From Spisula solida (lineage: Eukaryota; Mollusca; Bivalvia; Venerida; Mactridae): a stretch of 64,000 nucleotides of DNA. Shown in pieces: positions 62,201-64,000 of this stretch. The stretch is taken from NCBI GenBank assembly GCA_947247005.1, contig OX365951.1:32788899-32852898 (forward strand), read 5' to 3'. Under the pieces are notes generated by a model. The model was given only the letters and a program-made list of their open reading frames with translations, was not told the origin of the DNA and searched no databases. Position 1 is the first letter of the stretch. Every line of letters begins with the position of its first letter. The translations under genes were made by a program, and so were the position numbers.

Positions 62201-63569
62201 GGATAGTGAAAGCCCTGCTGAACTTGTACAAGGTTTTTTTTAATTTCAGTTGATAAATCATTAATGACATCAATTTGTAAAAATGATATTTTTTATGGTT
62301 AGGTTCATATACAAATAGAGAAGGGAATTATAATACAAGATTGTTGAGGTCATTTTATCCAGTACATTTGATTGTGTTGTATAGTTAATCCAGTAGATGT
62401 GATTGTGTTGTATAGTTAACCAAGGAGATGTGATTATGTTGTATAGTTAATCAAGTAGACATGATTATGTTGTATAGTTAATCAAGTAGACATGATTATG
62501 TTGTATAGCTAAACAATCAGATGTGATTCTGTTGTATAGTTTACCAAGAAAGAAGTTCAATCCTTGCATGGCCAAAATAAATCATATTGTGGTTCTGGTA
62601 ACATGCGAAAAAAATTAGGGTTTGTGGAAAAAAAAATTTTTTCAAGTTATTTTATGTAAAAGACGATCAACAATCTATGGCGACTTCCAGCAAAATGCCA
62701 TGAAATAATTTAAGACAGGGACAAAAAAAGTGTGAAAGTAGGATTACCAGAACTGCAACATTGTTTTGTTTGGCATGAAGGAGATTTTAGTATACCTTCT
62801 TCCTCTTCCTCCTCGTCCGACATCTCATCCATCATATCCATGCCTTCCATATCATCCTCTATCTGATACCCTGTCAGATGTACCGTACCTGTAACACATA
62901 TATACTCATTATATACACAAACTTATTAACCTGGTCCACTTACCTCCTGTCAACTGAGTATAATTTAACAGTTCATTTATTCAGGGGTGTCAACAAAGCC
63001 AAATTAAAAATTCTGAAAATCATATGCGGTCGGCCATTTTTGCCAAACAAGAGGCCCTACCACTTTGTTTCCATATTTAACACAGTTTTTATTGACTAAC
63101 ACTCTTCATAGCACATTAAATTGACCATAACTTTGCCATTTGTTGAGGTATTTTCATCAAATAACTTTTATTTTGGTCAGAAATCATAGCTCTTTCAGGA
63201 TAGACAAATCCAGAATTCCGGATTTATCAGGAATATTGACACCCCTGTTTATTGCATATATTTAAATTCAGTGTTCAGTTTCATTAGTGGAATTTTTTTC
63301 CCAATTATGTAGGTGTATTATAGACATGAGCAAAGCAATATACTCCTCATCAAAGATGGGCGAGGCATTATCATCAAAGATAGGGGGCACAATAATTATT
63401 AAGATGAACAACTGTCTACCTTGGCCATTGACAAAGAAAGTGACTTCTTCTCCCTCGTTAAAGTTGAGATCCAGGGGTTGTTGTGTGGTATTTCTGTTGT
63501 TTAAGGTACAGATAAGGAATTCAGACTTCTGACTGCCTATCATTACTGACACTGAATGATTTTGTTTGC
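50209..63569 (-). CDS. Nuclear FKBP-type peptidyl-prolyl isomerase with nucleoplasmin-like domain (FKBP39/46-like), spliced, 5' partial
   Basis: Eleven exons join in frame on the minus strand: 63420-63569, 62796-62888, 61972-62057, 60984-61049, 58437-58551, 57239-57399, 56147-56257, 52995-53240, 52198-52327, 51320-51368, 50209-50287. All introns are GT-AG and phases match, giving 427 codons to TGA. Residues 1-60 resemble the core of a nucleoplasmin-like domain ([29 protein letters not shown]). Residues 60-170 hold acidic runs and a basic KKRK motif, 171-320 are Lys/Gln/Pro-rich, and about 323-427 form an FKBP domain. Visible FKBP pocket positions are YYVG, QFDS, PFRFKLG, VIQGW, GYG and TLVFEVEL. 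Family knowledge: FKBP39/46 and Fpr3/4 are nuclear or nucleolar prolyl isomerases and histone chaperones. The function here is inferred from domain architecture. The initiator exon is missing, presumably past the right edge. Confidence 0.93.
50310..50605. repeat. 23-bp minisatellite in the last FKBP intron
   Basis: About 12 copies of acttatttacgaaaatatac(cgt), alternating 'accgtactt' and 'aacatactt' variants. Confidence 0.9.
50752..51115. repeat. 25-bp minisatellite in the last FKBP intron
   Basis: About 14 copies of agtctgccataactgtggca ataat. The surrounding 50630-51300 sequence (gtctcccacaaagggccatc, aagtttcattgaaatctgac) is a dispersed repeat. The overlapping 106-127-codon minus frames are artefacts. 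Confidence 0.93.
51320..51368 (-). CDS. FKBP gene exon: [14 protein letters not shown] segment
   Basis: 49-bp microexon, acceptor aactgtttacag, donor gtatgt. It encodes [15 protein letters not shown], the strand before the conserved GYG loop of FKBP domains. Phases match both neighbours. Confidence 0.95.
51900..52155. mobile_element. Dispersed repeat of bivalve type (agagctgtcgcc ... gggggtataat)
   Basis: ctagagctgtcgccattcgg at the left, tgcgggggtataattat at the right, with atacccccaccggcaaaggg inside. It resembles widespread non-coding repeats in molluscan introns (general knowledge of their look, not a database match). It lies in the intron between the exons at 51320 and 52198. Confidence 0.5.
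52198..52327 (-). CDS. FKBP gene exon: FKBP catalytic core
   Basis: Acceptor tttctacttcag, donor gtatgt. It encodes [26 protein letters not shown] and [11 protein letters not shown]. Tyr, Phe-Asp, Phe, Val-Ile and Trp match the FK506/proline-binding pocket of FKBP12-type domains. Confidence 0.96.
52727..52967. mobile_element. Non-autonomous element, GGGTCCTAC-type ends, copy 2
   Basis: Diverged copy of 46709-46972: starts cagggttcaactaagagat and ends ccggaattgtaggaccc, with shared cattgttctattgctaaact and tttcatcaaataacttttat. It sits in the FKBP intron just downstream of exon 52995-53240. Confidence 0.7.
52995..53240 (-). CDS. FKBP gene exon: Gln/KTPQG repeats and start of FKBP domain
   Basis: 82 codons in phase 0, acceptor attttgtag, donor gtacat. 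It has a Gln-rich start, then four tandem GKTPQ pentapeptides (15-bp repeats around 53102-53165), then [19 protein letters not shown], the usual lead-in of the FKBP fold, ending KKGKM. Confidence 0.93.
53510..53775. repeat. 29-bp minisatellite, left part of an interrupted array
   Basis: Copies of tgatggactactatattcat gatttctcc. The array resumes at 55545 after a transposon insertion. Confidence 0.93.
53776..55544. mobile_element. 1.77-kb hAT-like non-autonomous element inserted in a minisatellite
   Basis: Starts CAGGGTTTCCGCTGGAATTC and ends AGCCAGTGGAAACCCTG, about 15 bp of inverted end with one mismatch, plus A-rich ttgcggaaaaa/ggcggaaaaaa sub-termini. It splits the 29-bp array and tgatg occurs on both sides (53771-53775, 55545-55549). 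CAGGGTTTCC-type ends suggest hAT, but that usually gives 8 bp. It contains a SINE (54793-55065) and no transposase. Confidence 0.78.
54793..55065 (+). mobile_element. SINE, family B, nested copy
   Basis: Plus-strand copy: atccctactcgagccggtca, tgcttttcagtgtttcccac, gacgttaagcgaggtccc, catcggcacgtaaaaaacca, ggcctcgcccatatgg. It is diverged from 28378-28709. The tRNA-like head upstream of 54793 is hardly recognisable. It is nested in the element 53776-55544. Confidence 0.85.
55545..56138. repeat. 29-bp minisatellite, right part of the interrupted array
   Basis: About 20 units of the same 29-bp repeat with internal deletions (actatattcctgatggacta). It ends nine bases from the exon 56147-56257 donor. 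Confidence 0.93.
56147..56257 (-). CDS. FKBP gene exon: poly-Lys nuclear/nucleolar targeting tract
   Basis: 37 codons in phase 0, acceptor gtgactttcag, donor gtgaga. It encodes [19 protein letters not shown], a strong basic cluster expected to act as a nuclear or nucleolar signal (inference). Confidence 0.9.
56310..56640 (-). mobile_element. SINE-like element, family D
   Basis: The minus-strand head reads tgggacggtggtcaagtggt tagcactctcc (A-box-like) with a weak B-box (ccttgttcccatctc), then gtgtttcccacgcaacttga and ggtctcac-type body. A related fragment is at 6430-6500 (gaccattcggttttatccct). It lies in an FKBP intron. Confidence 0.6.
57239..57399 (-). CDS. FKBP gene exon: Lys-rich linker
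   Basis: Acceptor gcttgtttgtag. It encodes [17 protein letters not shown] and then a Lys/Gln/Thr/Pro-rich stretch to ETPKQVTK. Two in-phase donors are possible, AAG/gtaatc (end 57239) and CAG/gtgaca (end 57248). They differ by the three residues VTK, so the low end is uncertain by nine bases. Confidence 0.88.
58072..58408. mobile_element. Non-autonomous element with CAGGGGTGTCAA ends, copy 1
   Basis: CAGGGGTGTCAA at the left and TTGACACCCCTG at the right. It includes about five 28-30-bp tandem units (tctggatagatcaggaatat cgcggaa) at 58275-58400, expanded compared with copy 2. The right end is 28 bases from the poly-Asp exon. hAT-like ends; no clear target duplication. Confidence 0.78.
58437..58551 (-). 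CDS. FKBP gene exon: poly-Asp tract
   Basis: Acceptor catgttacag, donor gtaaat. It encodes two runs of nine Asp separated by FDDEDFSDV, then EEIE. The poly-Asp coding runs are GAT/GAC microsatellites. Acidic tracts of this kind bind basic histone tails in nucleoplasmin-family chaperones (family knowledge). Confidence 0.93.
59591..60900. mobile_element. Repeat element with inverted 'agctgtcc/gtggagct' ends and internal 160-190-bp tandem units
   Basis: Left end caagagctgtccacgaacag cgcgctccactattcg; right end tgcaatagctccccttattc tacgaatagtggagct. The interior holds five to six copies of a unit with gggggcataatttcaacaaa atgct, ggttggggtcatgatgg and cctgtacctaaactttaaca. Frames in it are artefacts. 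Confidence 0.7.
60984..61049 (-). CDS. FKBP gene exon: Asp/Ser-rich microexon
   Basis: Exactly 22 codons in phase 0, acceptor ttattatag, donor gtttgt. The peptide is mostly Asp and Ser ([12 protein letters not shown]), a likely acidic, casein-kinase-2-type phosphorylatable patch (inference). Confidence 0.82.
61090..61310. mobile_element. Short copy of the 59591-60900 element
   Basis: Same ends (caggagctgtccttgaacag, aatagctcccttattctttg aatagtggagct) but with only a remnant of one internal unit. Confidence 0.7.
61415..61650. mobile_element. MITE family X, copy 3
   Basis: gtactgttttatcaaagcac ttacga at the left and taaatgcttttataaaatac at the right, inverted. It has the same interior as copies 1 and 2 (cttaatagctacaaattgtg, taactattcagtcaac). 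It lies in an FKBP intron. Confidence 0.75.
61972..62057 (-). CDS. FKBP gene exon: basic linker with probable nuclear localisation signal
   Basis: Acceptor tttcttgtag, donor gtatgt. It encodes [16 protein letters not shown] followed by LKKKTKW. KKRK and KKKTK resemble a bipartite-style nuclear localisation signal. Length 86 bases, phase 1 in and phase 0 out. Confidence 0.88.
62352..62545. repeat. 31-bp minisatellite
   Basis: Six copies of gattgtgttgtatagttaat ccagtagatgt, in the FKBP intron between exons 61972 and 62796. Confidence 0.9.
62796..62888 (-). CDS. FKBP gene exon: last nucleoplasmin strand and first acidic tract
   Basis: Acceptor gtgttacag, donor gtatac. It encodes [12 protein letters not shown], typical of the last nucleoplasmin strand, then a Met/Asp/Glu-rich segment ending in a run of Glu. 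The codon is split with both neighbours (phase 1). Confidence 0.92.
62983..63249. mobile_element. Non-autonomous element with CAGGGGTGTCAA ends, copy 2
   Basis: Left TTTATT/CAGGGGTGTCAAC, right TTGACACCCCTG/TTTATT, giving a 6-bp flanking duplication. The interior closely matches 58072-58270 without the tandem expansion. It lies in the FKBP intron. Confidence 0.8.
63420..63569 (-). CDS. FKBP gene exon: nucleoplasmin-like domain core
   Basis: Starts after ttttttccag, two bases into a codon, and ends at CAAG/gtagac. It encodes 49 full codons including [23 protein letters not shown] and [10 protein letters not shown]. These follow the beta-strand pattern of nucleoplasmin-like domains at the N terminus of insect FKBP39/46. 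Confidence 0.9.
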
Positions 63570-63714
63570 CTGGAAAAAACAATGATATCAATTTGATAAG
63601 GAAGTAACCATACACTAGTGTCATTGGCTTGCTTGTTTTATACTTATTCAACAATTTTTCACTTACTAGTACATTGTATACAGTGGCCAATTCACCTAAC
63701 CAGTCCTAACTTAC

Positions 63715-63746
63715 CCATCCACAAGGAACCAGCAACTTGTCCACAT
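63715..63746 (-). CDS. Tentative 32-bp upstream microexon of the FKBP gene
   Basis: On the minus strand a tatccag acceptor precedes 32 bases that end at a strong GTAAGT donor. In the frame that joins exon 63420-63569 it reads RCGQVAGSLWMG and is open. It would need a preceding exon ending in phase 2. It does not clearly match the expected nucleoplasmin strand (FHxSxAxL-like), so it may be a chance splice-site pair. Confidence 0.25.
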
Positions 63747-64000
63747 CTGGATAGAATTTAGAGATATATAGATTCTTTATTTGTCCTCCATATTTGAAGA
63801 GTATAACACCAATTTGATCAAAGCCTAATTTGACCAGACACTTTGGTATAGTAAGTTCGAATTCAAGGTTTGTGTCGGATATTTTTTCTTAATTAATTCT
63901 AATTTCAGACACTAAACAACTTAACAACCACAAGCCGTTGGCTCTCCATTGTGTATTATCACATACAGTGTATTACAAAGATGTTGTTTTTTACCTGGGT

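Noticed and set aside
63706..63888. A roughly 60-codon minus-strand open stretch (LEFELTIPKCLVKLG...) as an extra exon
   Set aside because: No initiator, no match to the nucleoplasmin N terminus, and its splice phases do not fit the next exon. Probably a chance open frame.

Overview
This is nuclear DNA from an animal. It is AT-rich, with one spliced gene near the right edge and a very dense load of short DNA transposons, SINEs and tandem repeats. There are no operons, bacterial gene packing or long intron-less ORFs. The repeat style suggests a lophotrochozoan, most likely a bivalve mollusc: tRNA-headed SINEs, many small terminal-inverted-repeat elements, and dispersed sequences of the 'agagctgtc ... 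gggggtataa' type. That taxonomic reading is inference from repeat style, not an identification.

The one well-supported gene is on the minus strand from the right edge down to about 50.2 kb. It encodes a nuclear FK506-binding protein of the insect FKBP39/FKBP46 and fungal Fpr3/Fpr4 type: an N-terminal nucleoplasmin-like domain, acidic and Lys-rich tracts, and a C-terminal FKBP peptidyl-prolyl isomerase domain. Eleven exons with GT-AG introns and matching phases join into 427 codons ending in a stop, with AATAAA about 70 bases downstream. The first exon or exons (initiator Met and first nucleoplasmin strands) lie beyond, or at the edge of, the window. Its introns hold several transposons and minisatellites.

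From 1 to 50 kb I find no intact gene. The content is: (a) small TIR/MITE elements, several with clear target-site duplications (TA at 181-404; TTAA at 5515-5852 and 48029-48567; an 8-bp duplication around 26028-26485) or near-perfect hairpins (2947-3056, 12925-13003, 17152-17233); (b) at least three tRNA-derived SINE families, one copy with an 11-bp target duplication (28378-28709); (c) the decayed 3' end of a non-LTR retrotransposon (24204-24533); (d) many tandem arrays. The largest is a 5.8-kb array of a 106-bp unit at 34.73-40.53 kb, each unit made of hairpin-forming inverted repeats and organised in about 1.15-kb higher-order blocks. A 42-bp array at 30.04-30.68 kb carries a strict every-fourth-copy variant.

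Nothing here is a demonstrated new molecular system. The most unusual structures are the hairpin satellite, the 42-bp higher-order array and the layered insertions inside one FKBP intron.
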